A stretch of DNA of 64,000 nucleotides from Tropicibacter oceani (GCF_029958925.1 NZ_CP124616.1:2356001-2420000), one strand, 5' to 3'. Counted from the stretch's first letter, positions 30,447-40,088 are shown. A program made the numbers and translations. Notes: generated by a model from the sequence alone, not told the origin.

Positions 30447-31229
30447 ATGCTTTTGTGCATCGACTGCGGCAATACCAATACGGTCTTTTCCATCTGGGAC
30501 GGGACGCGGTTCCTGTGCACGCTGCGCACCTCGACCCATCACAGCCGCACGGCGGATGCCTATTTCACCTGGTATTCGACCCTGGTGAACCACTACAAGA
30601 TTGATGCCGACATCACCGATGTGATCATCTCGTCCACCGTGCCGCGCGTGGTCTGGAACCTGCGGGTCTTTGCGGACCGGTTCTTTGGCTGCCGCCCGCT
30701 GGTGGTGGGCAAGCCCGAGTGTCAGTTGCCGATCCCGCCGCGTGTGGACGCTGGCACCGGGGTTGGGCCGGACCGGCTGGCCAATGCCGCCGCCGCCTTT
30801 GACCGGCATGGCGGCGACGTGGTGGTGGTGGATTTCGGAACGGCGACGAATTTCGATGTGGTAGCCGAGGATGGTGCCTATGTCGGCGGGGTGATCGCGC
30901 CCGGTGTGAACCTGTCGCTTGAGGCCCTGCACCAGGGTGCGGCGGCGCTGCCGCATGTCGACATCACCCAGCCCGACAAGGTGATCGGCACCAATACCGT
31001 GGGCTGCATCCAGTCGGGTGTGTTCTGGGGCTATGTCGGCCTGATCCAGGGCATCACCACCCGTATCAAGGCCGAGTATGGCCGCCCGATGAAAGTGATC
31101 GGCACCGGCGGGCTGGCCCCGCTTTTCGCCAGTGGCGAGGTGCTGTTCGACAAGATCGAGGACGATCTGACCATGCATGGTCTGACCGTTATCCACAATT
31201 ATAACAAGACGTTGACAAAGGCAGAGTGA
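30447..31229 (+). CDS. coaX: type III pantothenate kinase
   Basis: Encodes 260 aa from ATG 30447 with AGAAGG upstream; a TTG at 30441 is an alternative. It has the ASKHA fold with CIDCGNTNTVFSIWD (phosphate 1), GPDRLANAAAAF and VVDFGTATNFDVV (phosphate 2). It phosphorylates pantothenate, the first step to CoA, with ATP and a monovalent cation. It lies 12 bp behind birA and 1 bp before rnj, so the three form an operon. Confidence 0.94.
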   Translation: MLLCIDCGNTNTVFSIWDGTRFLCTLRTSTHHSRTADAYFTWYSTLVNHYKIDADITDVIISSTVPRVVWNLRVFADRFFGCRPLVVGKPECQLPIPPRVDAGTGVGPDRLANAAAAFDRHGGDVVVVDFGTATNFDVVAEDGAYVGGVIAPGVNLSLEALHQGAAALPHVDITQPDKVIGTNTVGCIQSGVFWGYVGLIQGITTRIKAEYGRPMKVIGTGGLAPLFASGEVLFDKIEDDLTMHGLTVIHNYNKTLTKAE

Positions 31230-31230
31230 C

Positions 31231-32898
31231 ATGAGCAGCGACAGATTGATTTACCTCCCGCTGGGGGGCGCCGGCGAAATCGGCATGAACTGCTATGTCT
31301 ATGGCTATGGCAAACCGGGGCAGGAGCGGCTGATCGTTGTCGATCTGGGGGTGACCTTTCCGGATATGGACAGCTCGCCCGGGGTGGACCTGATCCTGCC
31401 GGACATCACCTGGCTGAAGGAAAACCGCAACCGGATCGAGGCGGTGTTCATCACCCATGCGCACGAGGACCATGTCGGCGCCGTTGGCCATACCTTCGAG
31501 GATCTCGGCGCACCGATCTATGCGCGCGCCTTTACCGCCAACCTTGCGCGGCAAAAGCTGAACGAATTCGGGGTCGAGGGCAAAGCCGTGCGGACCGTGT
31601 CGAAATGGCCGGAAACCGTGACGGTTGGGCCGTTTACCGTGGGCTTTTTGCCGATCTCGCATTCGATTCCCGAAAGCAGCGGGCTGGTGATCGACAGCCC
31701 TGCTGGCCGGGTGATCCATTCGGGCGATTTCAAGCTGGATACCACGCCGCTGGTGGGTGAGCCCTGGGACCCCGAGCTTTGGGCCGAGGTCAGCAAGGAA
31801 GGCGTCAAGGCGCTGGTCTGCGATTCGACCAACGTTTTCTCTCAGCATCCCGGCCGGTCCGAGGCCGAGGTTGGCCCTAATGTTGAAAAGCTGGTGGCCG
31901 AGGCGCCGCACATGGTGGTGGCGACGACCTTTGCCAGCAACGTGGCGCGGGTCAAGACCCTTGCCGAGGCAGCGGATCGGGCAGGGCGGTCGATCTGCCT
32001 GATGGGGCGGGCGATGCGCCGGATGATCGAGGCCTCGATCGAAACCGGGGTTCTGACCGGCTTTCCCAAGGTGATCGGCCCCGAGGATGCCAGCGCAATC
32101 CCGCGCGAGAACCTGATGCTGATCGTCACCGGATCGCAGGGCGAACGGCGCGCCGCCAGTGCGCAGCTGGCGCGCGGCAAGTATCACGGCATGACCCTGA
32201 AAGAGGGCGATCTGTTCCTGTTTTCGTCCAAGACCATTCCGGGCAACGAGCGCGGCGTCATTCGCATCATGAACCAGCTGTCCGAGCAAGGTGTTGATGT
32301 GGTTGACGATTCCAACGGGCTGTACCACGTGTCGGGCCATGCCAACCGCCCTGATCTGGAAACGCTGCAGGATGTGGTGCAGCCGCAGATGGTGATCCCG
32401 ATGCACGGCGAACACCGCCACCTGCGCGAACACGTCAAGATCAGCCAGCGCCGCGGCCGCAAGGGCGTTCTGGCGGTCAACGGCATGATGATCGACCTGT
32501 CGGGGAACGAACCCACCGTGGCCGAATACATCGACACCGGGCGCACCTATCTGGATGGCAGCGTGCAGATCGGCGCGCTGGACGGGATCGTGCGTGACCG
32601 CCTGCGCATGGCGATGAACGGCCATGTTCTGGTGACGGTGATCATCGACGAAGACGACACGCCGCTGGGCGAGCCGTGGTGCGAATTGATGGGCCTTGCC
32701 GAAACCGGGCGGTCGCGCGTGCCGCTGTCGGACATCCTCGAAGAAGACCTGTCGCAGTTCTTGGGCCGTGCCGGCGACAAGACCCTGACCGATGACGACA
32801 AGCTGGAGGAAGGCATGCGCCGCGTGGTGCGCCAGACCTGTCAGAACGAGATTGGCAAAAAGCCCGAGGTCACGGTGGTCGTCAGCCGTCTGATGTAA
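31231..32898 (+). CDS. rnj: ribonuclease J
   Basis: Encodes 555 aa of the metallo-beta-lactamase/beta-CASP RNase family with 5'-exo and endonuclease activity in rRNA and mRNA processing. HTHAHEDHVGAVGH (about residues 74-87) supplies the two-zinc site; HSGDFKLD, CDSTNV and SGHANRPDL continue the family pattern. The C-terminal domain is present. Alphaproteobacteria commonly carry one RNase J. It starts 1 bp after the coaX stop and is followed by a strong hairpin. Confidence 0.94.
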   Translation: MSSDRLIYLPLGGAGEIGMNCYVYGYGKPGQERLIVVDLGVTFPDMDSSPGVDLILPDITWLKENRNRIEAVFITHAHEDHVGAVGHTFEDLGAPIYARAFTANLARQKLNEFGVEGKAVRTVSKWPETVTVGPFTVGFLPISHSIPESSGLVIDSPAGRVIHSGDFKLDTTPLVGEPWDPELWAEVSKEGVKALVCDSTNVFSQHPGRSEAEVGPNVEKLVAEAPHMVVATTFASNVARVKTLAEAADRAGRSICLMGRAMRRMIEASIETGVLTGFPKVIGPEDASAIPRENLMLIVTGSQGERRAASAQLARGKYHGMTLKEGDLFLFSSKTIPGNERGVIRIMNQLSEQGVDVVDDSNGLYHVSGHANRPDLETLQDVVQPQMVIPMHGEHRHLREHVKISQRRGRKGVLAVNGMMIDLSGNEPTVAEYIDTGRTYLDGSVQIGALDGIVRDRLRMAMNGHVLVTVIIDEDDTPLGEPWCELMGLAETGRSRVPLSDILEEDLSQFLGRAGDKTLTDDDKLEEGMRRVVRQTCQNEIGKKPEVTVVVSRLM

Positions 32899-32922
32899 GG
32901 TCATCCCCTTGGGGTGAAACGA

Positions 32923-32956
32923 AAAAGGCCCGGGCAGCGATGCCCGGGCCTTTTGT
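32923..32956. terminator. bidirectional terminator between rnj and the helicase gene
   Basis: A 14-bp perfect stem (AAAAGGCCCGGGCA with TGCCCGGGCCTTTT) around GCGA. The A and T flanks serve both convergent transcripts. Confidence 0.9.
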
Positions 32957-32983
32957 CATTGGTGCGGCGCTGCGGTCAGCGGA

Positions 32984-34483
32984 TCACGACGCGCGGCGTT
33001 CGTCAAAGCTGAGCGCGATGAACTCGGGCATGTGATCGCCCATGCCGACGATATTGTTGTCGTTGCGGCGCGGCCGTTCCTTGCTGCGGTCCTTGCTACG
33101 CTCGGGGCGCTCAGCCCGTTCGGGGCGCTCAGCCCGTTCGGGACGCTCTGCGCGCTGCGGGCGCTCGTCGGTTTGCGGGCTTTCGGGCTGCGGTTCCGGC
33201 GCGGTTTCGGCTTCGACCACGCGCGGGGCCTTGTCGGCGCTTTTGCTGCGCGACCGGGTGCGCGTCGGCTTTTTCACGTCGCTCTTGGCCGGGGTTTCCT
33301 CGGCTGCGGCATCCACGGGCGTTTCGGCCTGTTGGGCGGTCTGGACGCGCGGGATTTCCTTTTGGATCAGCGCCTCGACTGCGGCAAAGTTCTTTTCGTC
33401 GCGCGGCACCACGATGGTAAAGGCCTTGCCTTCGCGCCCGGCGCGGCCGGTACGGCCGATGCGGTGCACGTAGTCTTCGGGGTGGCCGGGCACGTCGAAG
33501 TTGAACACATGGCTGACCGAAGGCACATCCAGCCCGCGCGCCGCCACATCCGAGGCGACCAGAATGCGCAGCGCGCCTTCGCGGAAGCCGTCAAGCGTGC
33601 GGGTACGCTGGGACTGGTCCAGATCGCCGTGGATCGGGGCCGCGTCATAGCCGTATTTCGTCAGCGATTTCGAAACGATATCCACATCCACCTTGCGGTT
33701 GCAGAAGATGATCGCATTGGTCAGTTTCTCACCCTCGGCGTCGATCAGGTCACGCAGGACCTTGCGCTTTTCGGTGGCTTCGCGGTCCTTGCGCGAGGCT
33801 TTGACAAAGACGGCGGCCTGTTCGATGGTTTCCGACGCGGTGGCCTGACGGGCCACTTCGATGCGCGCGGGCGACGACAGGAAGGTGTTGGTGATCCGCT
33901 CGATTTCCGGCGCCATGGTGGCCGAGAAGAACAGTGTCTGGCGGGTAAAGGGCGTCAGGCCGAAGATGCGTTCGATATCGGGGATAAAGCCCATGTCGAG
34001 CATCCGGTCGGCTTCGTCGACGACCATGATCTTGACGTCCGACAGGATCAGTTTGCCGCGTTCGAAATGGTCCAGCAGGCGGCCCGGTGTGGCGATCAGC
34101 ACATCGACGCCCTTGTCGATCAGCTGATCCTGTTCCTTGAAGGAAACGCCGCCGATCAGCAGCGCCTTGGTCAGTTTGACGTTCTTGGCGTAGACGTCAA
34201 AGTTTTCGGCCACCTGGGCGGCCAGTTCGCGCGTGGGGCACAGCACAAGGCTGCGCGGCATCCGTGCGCGGGCGCGCCCACGGGCGAGCATGGTGATCAT
34301 CGGCAGCGTAAAGCTGGCGGTCTTGCCTGTGCCTGTCTGGGCAATGCCCAGAACATCACGGCCTTCGAGCGCGGGGGGAATGGCGCCCTCTTGAATAGGC
34401 GTGGGGCTTTCATAGCCTGCCTCTTCGATGGCCTTGAGAACTTTGGGGTTCAGGTTCAGGTCAGAAAACTTGGTTTGGGTCAT
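32984..34483 (-). CDS. DEAD-box RNA helicase, RhlE type
   Basis: Encodes 499 aa. The helicase core (about 1-380) has the Q motif ESPTPIQEGAIP, AQTGTGKT, PTRELA, TPGRLLD, VVDEADRMLD, FSATM, ARGLDVP and HRIGRTGRAG. The last 120 residues are a charged tail with Arg/Glu/Pro tandem units (RAERPE), typical of RNA-tethering tails of RhlE and DeaD proteins. It likely remodels ribosomal or mRNA structures, including in the cold. RhlE is the closest match by core motifs and tail; a symbol is withheld because several paralogs usually coexist. Confidence 0.9.
   Translation of the reverse strand: MTQTKFSDLNLNPKVLKAIEEAGYESPTPIQEGAIPPALEGRDVLGIAQTGTGKTASFTLPMITMLARGRARARMPRSLVLCPTRELAAQVAENFDVYAKNVKLTKALLIGGVSFKEQDQLIDKGVDVLIATPGRLLDHFERGKLILSDVKIMVVDEADRMLDMGFIPDIERIFGLTPFTRQTLFFSATMAPEIERITNTFLSSPARIEVARQATASETIEQAAVFVKASRKDREATEKRKVLRDLIDAEGEKLTNAIIFCNRKVDVDIVSKSLTKYGYDAAPIHGDLDQSQRTRTLDGFREGALRILVASDVAARGLDVPSVSHVFNFDVPGHPEDYVHRIGRTGRAGREGKAFTIVVPRDEKNFAAVEALIQKEIPRVQTAQQAETPVDAAAEETPAKSDVKKPTRTRSRSKSADKAPRVVEAETAPEPQPESPQTDERPQRAERPERAERPERAERPERSKDRSKERPRRNDNNIVGMGDHMPEFIALSFDERRAS
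33103..33165 (-). repeat. 18-bp tandem repeat in the helicase tail
   Basis: About three and a half units of GGGCGCTCAGCCCGTTCG encode the RAERPE hexapeptide. The first two units are identical and the third has diverged. Confidence 0.8.
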
Positions 34484-34726
34484 GCGTGTCCGATCAATGC
34501 AGGCACTGTTGCATGGCCTGCGCGTCTGAGTGAGTTAAGGCCCTTACGGCCCCGCATATCGTTGCGTGGTTAACTCCTGTTGCGTGCCATAGTGAAAAGC
34601 GCGGGAAAGGTCAATTGCGCGCTGTCGCGCCGGGCAATAGATCGCCCGTGTTTGTTTCCAAAATCGAAACGCGGCGCGCGGAGGGGGCGGATTGGGGCGT
34701 TTTGCGAAATAGTTTCGGGCGCGGCG

Positions 34727-35197
34727 TTAGCTGTCCGGGCAGGTTTCGATGATGGTGATCGGGTCCTTGCCCGGCGGCAGGATGAAGGTGTCGATCAGCA
34801 CGGCATCGACGGTGCCAAGGTTGGCGGCGGTCATCGGTGTCTCTGGCGGCATGTAGTAACAGCTGTCCGCGGCGAACAGGCCGGGGTCTGCACCTTCGAC
34901 GAAATCGGTGATCGCGCCTTGCAGAACACAGGTGTGGCCACCGAATTCGTGCACATGGATGCCGACGCGGGTGCCGGCGCGGCGGGTGCCCCGGGTCACC
35001 ACCAGCCGGTTGCCGTCGGGCATGACGGTGTCGACCATCACGGTCACGTCGACCAGTCCGGCCACCGTGCCGGGCGGGATCTGGCCGTTGATGCGGGTGA
35101 CGACGTCATGGCCGGTATGGGCGCAGGCGTGCTGGGCCGCGCCGGGCGTTGCCGCGGCAAGCAGGACGCAGGCCTGGATTGTGGCGATCAGACGCAT
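34727..35197 (-). CDS. exported cupin-like protein
   Basis: Encodes 156 aa from the ATG ending at 35197; longer in-frame starts have no signal peptide. MRLIATIQACVLLAAATPGAAQ is a signal peptide. The mature protein has GTRVGIHVHEFGGHTCVLQG, a cupin motif with three candidate metal histidines, and CYYMPPETPM. A role as a small periplasmic metal-binding cupin is plausible but the ligand is unknown. The 243-bp gap between it and the helicase (34484-34726) shows no gene. Confidence 0.7.
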   Translation of the reverse strand: MRLIATIQACVLLAAATPGAAQHACAHTGHDVVTRINGQIPPGTVAGLVDVTVMVDTVMPDGNRLVVTRGTRRAGTRVGIHVHEFGGHTCVLQGAITDFVEGADPGLFAADSCYYMPPETPMTAANLGTVDAVLIDTFILPPGKDPITIIETCPDS

Positions 35198-35297
35198 GGG
35201 GGCCTCTTGGATGATCCTTGGGGTTTCCATGTATAGTTGCGCTGGGTCCGGAAAATCAACCGTCAAGGGGCGCGCCCGTGCAGGGGGCGAATCCCGA

Positions 35298-36254
35298 TCA
35301 GGCGGCGCCCTGCGGGAAATGCCGGGCGCGCAGCGCGGCAAGGTCCATCCGGTGTCGGCGCAGCAATCCGTGCCGCTCCAGCCGGTCGCAAAGCGGGGCC
35401 GAGGCGGTGCAGACCTCGTCGAAAAAGGCGCGCAGGCCGTCCTCTCCGGCTTCGGCCTCGATGGTGCGGAACAGGTCGTGCAGGTTCAGCGCATCGCCCT
35501 GGCGCACCTGGGGTTTCAGCTCGGCCCGGTAGGACCCGCGTTCCAGCCGGAAACGATAGCCGGCGATGAAGTGGTCCCAGCTGGACGAATGGAAATGGCC
35601 CAGCTCGACCCCGGTCAGTTCGACCTGTCCGGGGTTCTGGACGCCGTCCAGCGTGACGTTGTGGATCTTGATGTCCAATCCGCCCAGCCCGGTGCGAAAG
35701 AACAGCTTGCCCGCCACATGGCTCAGAAAACCGCCCGACAGGTGCCGGCCCCAGGTCGGGAAACAGGCCTGCGCGGCCTGTTGGCGCTGTTTCTGATCCA
35801 GGTGAAAGGCCTTGAAGGCGGTCTCGCCCTCGGCGGTGCCGCTGCCCGCGGCCAGCGCCTCGACCGGGCGGACGCGGGCGCACAGCGTATCGGGGGCCAG
35901 CGCCGCCAGCTGCGCGCCCAGCGGCGTCTGCGGCAGCAGGAATTCGTCGACGTCGATATGGGCGAGCCAGTCGACCTCGGGTTTGCGGTTGTTGGCGTGG
36001 CGGGCGTTCTTGCATTGCCGTACCTGGTGTTTGTCCGGCCGGCCGTTGCGCTTGGCCCACCAGGCGGCGTCGGTATGCTGCACCCGGATTTTCGGATGCG
36101 CGGCCAGCACGGCCTGAGTGTCGGGCGCGGGATCATCGAGGTACAGGTACAGCCGCTGCGCCCCCAGCTCCAGATGCCAGGCGGCAAAGTCGAGGATCGC
36201 GGGCAGGGGCGCCTTGATCGTCGACACGATCCCCCAGGATGCTGCGGCGGTCAT
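35298..36254 (-). CDS. glycosyltransferase family 2-like protein
   Basis: Encodes 318 aa. GIVSTIKAPLPAILDFAAWH starts a GT-A-like domain and AHIDVDEFLLP holds the DxD-type metal site. It is similar along its length to the C-terminal half of the adjacent protein. The start overlaps the neighbour's stop by ATGA, so the pair is cotranslated. It probably transfers a sugar to a surface glycan or lipid; donor and acceptor are unknown. Confidence 0.78.
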   Translation of the reverse strand: MTAAASWGIVSTIKAPLPAILDFAAWHLELGAQRLYLYLDDPAPDTQAVLAAHPKIRVQHTDAAWWAKRNGRPDKHQVRQCKNARHANNRKPEVDWLAHIDVDEFLLPQTPLGAQLAALAPDTLCARVRPVEALAAGSGTAEGETAFKAFHLDQKQRQQAAQACFPTWGRHLSGGFLSHVAGKLFFRTGLGGLDIKIHNVTLDGVQNPGQVELTGVELGHFHSSSWDHFIAGYRFRLERGSYRAELKPQVRQGDALNLHDLFRTIEAEAGEDGLRAFFDEVCTASAPLCDRLERHGLLRRHRMDLAALRARHFPQGAA

Positions 36255-37990
36255 GGCAACGCTCCAAAGATCCGCCGGGTGGTGGCGTCGAAGTCAAAGC
36301 TGTGGCTGAGCAGCATGTCGCGGGCGGCAAGGCGGGCGCGCAGGTCGGGGGTATCGGCGCAGACCTCGTCGAAAAAGACCCGCAGACCGTCGTCGCCCTC
36401 TTCCTCGGCGAGGAATTTCAGCAGCTCTGCCTGCCCCAGTTCGGGCCGCAGCGAACGTGGCCGGTACGATCCCTTTTGCTGGCGAAACTCCAGGTGGTCG
36501 CGGAAATGCTGCCAGGACGGCGCATGGAAATGCGCCAGGTACAGGCCCGGGGGCTTGGTCCGGTTGGTCACGTCCTCGCCCTTGTATTTCAGCGTGTGGA
36601 TGCCAAGGCGGGTGTCGGCAATGCCGGTGCGGGCAAAGATCTTGCCCGAGGTATGCGACAGGAACCCGCCGTACAGATGCAGGCCGAAGGTTGGATAGAC
36701 CTCTTGCAGTTCGGACTTTTTCACGCCGGCCTGCTTGTGCGTCAGCTTGAAGTGGCTTGGCGTGCCCTGCGGCGGGGCCAGGGCCTCGGCCGGGGGAATG
36801 CGGGCGATGGCGTTCTGGCTGCCGACATGGCCCAGCTTTTGCGCGATGGGGGTGTCGCAGATCAGGAATTCATCGACGTCGATATGGCCCAGCCAGTCCA
36901 GATCGTCCTTTACCGCGCGCAGGCAGCGCGTGGCGTTGTAGGCCTGGCGGCGCTGGTGTTCGGGCATCCGGGCGCGGCCGGTTTCCTGCCAATAGGCGTC
37001 ATCGCAGCGGGTGACATGGATTTTCGGGTGACGCGCCAGAAAGGCGGCGGTGTCCGGATCGGGGGCGTCCAGGTAGATGTGCAGCGCATCGGCGCCCAGG
37101 TCCAGGTGGTGCGCGGCAAAGCGGGCAATCGCGGGCAGCGGCGCCTTGATCGTGCTGACAAGGCCCCAGCGCAGGGTGTCGGCGCGCAGGCCGATGGCCG
37201 ATGCGGGCACCGGGGCCATGTTGGATTTCGGCTGGGCGGCATCGGGTTGGCGCGCCTTGCGTTTGCGCATGGTCATCAGACGGCGCATGACGGTGCGGTC
37301 GTCATGGATCAGAAGGTCAAGCAGGCGATGGGCAAGGGGGGCAATCACCGCATCGGCTTCGGCCTCTTGCCAGAGGCGGGCGATCAGGTTCACGTCCAGC
37401 CCGCCGGCGGTGATCGAATAGCTTTCCATGTCCAGCGGCAGTTTTGCGCGGGCCTTGCCATCGAGGGTAAAGGGCTGGTCCGGGGTCAGCCCGGAGTAGA
37501 GCCGTTCGGATTCGTACAGCTTCATCGTGCCGAACAGGGCGGTCAGCGCCAGCCCGACGGCGCGCTGGGTGACATTGGCGCCGTGATCGCCAAAGGTGGT
37601 GACGGCCGAGACCAGCCAGCGTTGATCCAGTTGATCGAGCAGGTGGGGGCCCTGCTGCGCCCAGAGCCTTTGGAACAGGGCGGGGGCGTGATCGGGCCAG
37701 GCGCGTTTGCGCAGATGCGCGATCAGCATGCCGTTCAGGTAGGCCAGTTCCGAAAGGCCCTGCAATTCCTGGCGCAGGGCAAAGCGTTTGCGATGATACG
37801 AGGAGCGGAAGGGCGGCTGTTCGCCGGGGTCCTGTTCGGGATCACCGACGCGCTGGCCCGCCAGCGCCGCAAGATCGACGTCCAGCGGCGGCAGGCCTTC
37901 GCCCGGGGCATGGTCGATGCTGTCCCGGCGGGTTTCGTATTGGGCAAGAAGCGCGGGCATGCCGCCGGGGTAGGTGGGGGGGCTGGTCAT
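36251..37990 (-). CDS. two-domain glycosyltransferase, paralog of the neighbour
   Basis: Encodes 579 aa from the ATG ending at 37990 (MTSPPTYPGGMPALLAQ); the longer frame is not supported. Residues 1 to about 275 form a domain I do not recognise (YHRKRFALRQELQGLSELAY). The rest is a GT domain with GLVSTIKAPLPAIARFAAHH and GHIDVDEFLICD, matching the 318-aa neighbour. The arrangement suggests duplication of the GT domain and fusion, or loss, of the N-terminal part. It is divergent from tgt. Confidence 0.75.
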   Translation of the reverse strand: MTSPPTYPGGMPALLAQYETRRDSIDHAPGEGLPPLDVDLAALAGQRVGDPEQDPGEQPPFRSSYHRKRFALRQELQGLSELAYLNGMLIAHLRKRAWPDHAPALFQRLWAQQGPHLLDQLDQRWLVSAVTTFGDHGANVTQRAVGLALTALFGTMKLYESERLYSGLTPDQPFTLDGKARAKLPLDMESYSITAGGLDVNLIARLWQEAEADAVIAPLAHRLLDLLIHDDRTVMRRLMTMRKRKARQPDAAQPKSNMAPVPASAIGLRADTLRWGLVSTIKAPLPAIARFAAHHLDLGADALHIYLDAPDPDTAAFLARHPKIHVTRCDDAYWQETGRARMPEHQRRQAYNATRCLRAVKDDLDWLGHIDVDEFLICDTPIAQKLGHVGSQNAIARIPPAEALAPPQGTPSHFKLTHKQAGVKKSELQEVYPTFGLHLYGGFLSHTSGKIFARTGIADTRLGIHTLKYKGEDVTNRTKPPGLYLAHFHAPSWQHFRDHLEFRQQKGSYRPRSLRPELGQAELLKFLAEEEGDDGLRVFFDEVCADTPDLRARLAARDMLLSHSFDFDATTRRIFGALP

Positions 37991-38164
37991 GCGGCTACAT
38001 TGGCGAGACGGCGGGAAATGGGCAAGCGGGCCTTTGTCAAATTGTGCGCGTTCCGCGCGCTTTCCCGTCTCGGCGCCGGCCTGCGGCCTTTGCCTCGTTG
38101 GGCTGGGTGTGTGGCGGCGCGACGTGCTGCGGCGGCGTGGCGCGGGAGGGGGGCGCGGGGAAGT

Positions 38165-38195
38165 GAGTATTTGAGCCAAGAAGAAGAGCCGGGGG
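38165..38195 (+). repeat. copy of the intergenic element upstream of tgt
   Basis: Contains GAGTATTTGAG then CCAAGAAGAAGAGCCGGGGG. It lies 37 bp before the tgt start in the divergent 37991-38231 spacer. Confidence 0.55.
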
Positions 38196-38231
38196 CTTTT
38201 CAAACGGGTTTGGCTGGGGCAAAGGAGCGGT

Positions 38232-39359
38232 ATGACACAGACATCGTTTGAACTGAAAGCCCGGGACGGGCGGGCGCGGCTGGGGGTGATTTCCACTCCG
38301 CGCGGAGAGATCCGGACACCGGCCTTCATGCCCGTGGGTACGGCCGCCACGGTCAAGGGAATGCTGCCCGAAAGCGTGCGCGCGACGGGGGCGGATATCC
38401 TGCTGGGCAATACCTATCATTTGATGCTGCGCCCCGGGGCCGAGCGGATTGCGCGTTTGGGCGGTTTGCACAGGTTCATGAACTGGGAGCGGCCGATCCT
38501 GACGGACTCCGGGGGCTTTCAGGTGATGAGCCTGTCGGGCCTGCGCAAGCTGACCGAAGAGGGCGTGAAGTTTTCGTCGCATATCGATGGGTCGAAACAC
38601 ATGCTGAGCCCCGAGCGGTCGATGGAGATTCAGAAGCTGCTGGGGTCTGACATCGTCATGGCCTTTGACGAATGTCCTGCCTTGCCTGCCGACCGTAAGC
38701 GGATCGCCGAAAGCATGCGCCTGTCCATGCGGTGGGCGCAGCGCTCGCGCGATGCCTTTGGTGACCGGCCCGGGCATATGCTGTTCGGGATCATGCAGGG
38801 CGGTCTTGAGCGCGATCTGCGCGAGGAAAGCGCCGAGGCGCTGCGCGGGATTGGTTTCGACGGCTATGCCATTGGCGGTCTGGCCGTGGGCGAGGGGCAG
38901 GAGGCGATGTTTGACTGCCTGGACTATGCGCCCGAGTTGTTGCCCGAGGATCGGCCGCGCTATTTGATGGGGGTCGGCAAGCCCGACGACATCGTCGGCG
39001 CGGTCAAGCGCGGCGTCGACATGATGGATTGTGTTCTGCCGTCCCGGTCAGGGCGGACCGGGCAGGCGTTTACCCGGCACGGCGTGGTCAATATCAAGAA
39101 CGCGCGCCATGCGGATGATCCGCGCCCCCTGGACGAGGCGTGTTCTTGCCCGGCCTGTTCGGGGTACAGCCGCGCCTATCTGCATCATGTGTACCGGTCG
39201 GGCGAGATGATCAGCGGTATGCTGCTGACCTGGCACAACCTGCATTATTTCCAGCAGATCATGCAGGGAATGCGCACGGCGATTGCCGAGGGGCGGTTCG
39301 AGGCCTGGGAAGCGGATTTCCATGCTCAGCGGGCAGAGGGGGATATCGCCCCGTTATAG
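38232..39359 (+). CDS. tgt: tRNA-guanine(34) transglycosylase
   Basis: Encodes 375 aa, the usual length. It exchanges guanine 34 for preQ1 in GUN-anticodon tRNAs for queuosine. AAAGGAG precedes ATG 38232. Motifs are [13 protein letters not shown] and [10 protein letters not shown] (active-site aspartate), [23 protein letters not shown] (nucleophile region in D-x-V-L-P-S-R), and the zinc site [16 protein letters not shown]. No other queuosine genes are in the window. Confidence 0.96.
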   Translation: MTQTSFELKARDGRARLGVISTPRGEIRTPAFMPVGTAATVKGMLPESVRATGADILLGNTYHLMLRPGAERIARLGGLHRFMNWERPILTDSGGFQVMSLSGLRKLTEEGVKFSSHIDGSKHMLSPERSMEIQKLLGSDIVMAFDECPALPADRKRIAESMRLSMRWAQRSRDAFGDRPGHMLFGIMQGGLERDLREESAEALRGIGFDGYAIGGLAVGEGQEAMFDCLDYAPELLPEDRPRYLMGVGKPDDIVGAVKRGVDMMDCVLPSRSGRTGQAFTRHGVVNIKNARHADDPRPLDEACSCPACSGYSRAYLHHVYRSGEMISGMLLTWHNLHYFQQIMQGMRTAIAEGRFEAWEADFHAQRAEGDIAPL

Positions 39360-39373
39360 GCGTTTGGCGGCGC

Positions 39374-39805
39374 TCAGGGTTCGATCGTCTCTCGTAGGGT
39401 CACGATATTCCCAAGGCCGTCCGAGGTGGTGATTTCGACCAGGTGCTTGCCTTGGTATTCGTTTTTCTTGGTAATGTACTCAATCTCGATGCCAGCTGTT
39501 TTGCCTTTGAAACGGTCTGGCATCCCGCCCGCGCAGGTGGTTTCGAATTTCTGAAGGACCTGACCGCGCCGCTTGCGGGCCTTGCCGATGTGGGCGATCT
39601 GCCCGATCTTTTCACCCTTGCAATATTTTCGCATCATGCCGGTGATCTCGGTCAAAGAATATCCGCCCACCGAGTAGAGTCCTTCTACCTTTTGCGAGCC
39701 GCGCTCGAGGCGAAAGAAGAACCCTTTGATCGGGTCGGCCGCGACGGCGGGCGTGGCGCAAAGAACGGCAATGAGGGGCAGGGCAAATCGGATTTTCGAA
39801 AGCAT
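39374..39805 (-). CDS. exported protein of unknown function
   Basis: Encodes 143 aa from the ATG ending at 39805, which places a signal peptide (MLSKIRFALPLIAVLCATPAVAA) at the start. An upstream ATG ending at 39832 would add nine residues without helping. The mature part is basic and has cysteines in RKYCKGE and ETTCAGG. It is convergent with tgt, with a 14-bp gap. No family is recognised. Confidence 0.65.
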   Translation of the reverse strand: MLSKIRFALPLIAVLCATPAVAADPIKGFFFRLERGSQKVEGLYSVGGYSLTEITGMMRKYCKGEKIGQIAHIGKARKRRGQVLQKFETTCAGGMPDRFKGKTAGIEIEYITKKNEYQGKHLVEITTSDGLGNIVTLRETIEP

Positions 39806-39985
39806 GTAGGTCTCTTGTCTTTGTGGCTTCATTCGCGGCACGGGCTAGCACGGCCCGGTGGGGCTCGCAATTTTAAATGACGCTGGCTGTCCACCTCGCC
39901 GTTTCCTGACAATACCCCTTATTGTGCGCTTGCACCTGCAACGCGCAGGGGCCATTCTGGTCGCCAATCTGCGGGGGCGTGCAGG

Positions 39986-40014
39986 TTGAAAATCTGTTAA
40001 CCCGCCCCATCTAC
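39986..40014 (+). promoter_or_regulatory. heat-shock (RpoH-type) promoter of lon
   Basis: TTGAA at 39986 and CCCCATCTAC at 40005 are separated by 14 bp, matching the sigma-32 pattern. It lies about 75 bp before the lon start, inside the divergent 39806-40088 spacer, where no gene is seen. Confidence 0.65.
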
Positions 40015-40088
40015 ATAGTCCGAGACCGGAGGATCCTTTGCTGCCGCCAAGCGGGGCGGGGGTCCTTGCCAAGAACAGGATACCGAGC

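Noticed and set aside
33032-34573. 513-aa plus-strand frame
   Set aside because: Antisense to the DEAD-box helicase with all its motifs.
36239-38251. 670-aa and 596-aa plus-strand frames over 34908-38251
   Set aside because: They lie opposite the cupin and glycosyltransferase genes, which show signal peptides and DVDEF motifs; the plus-strand frames have none.
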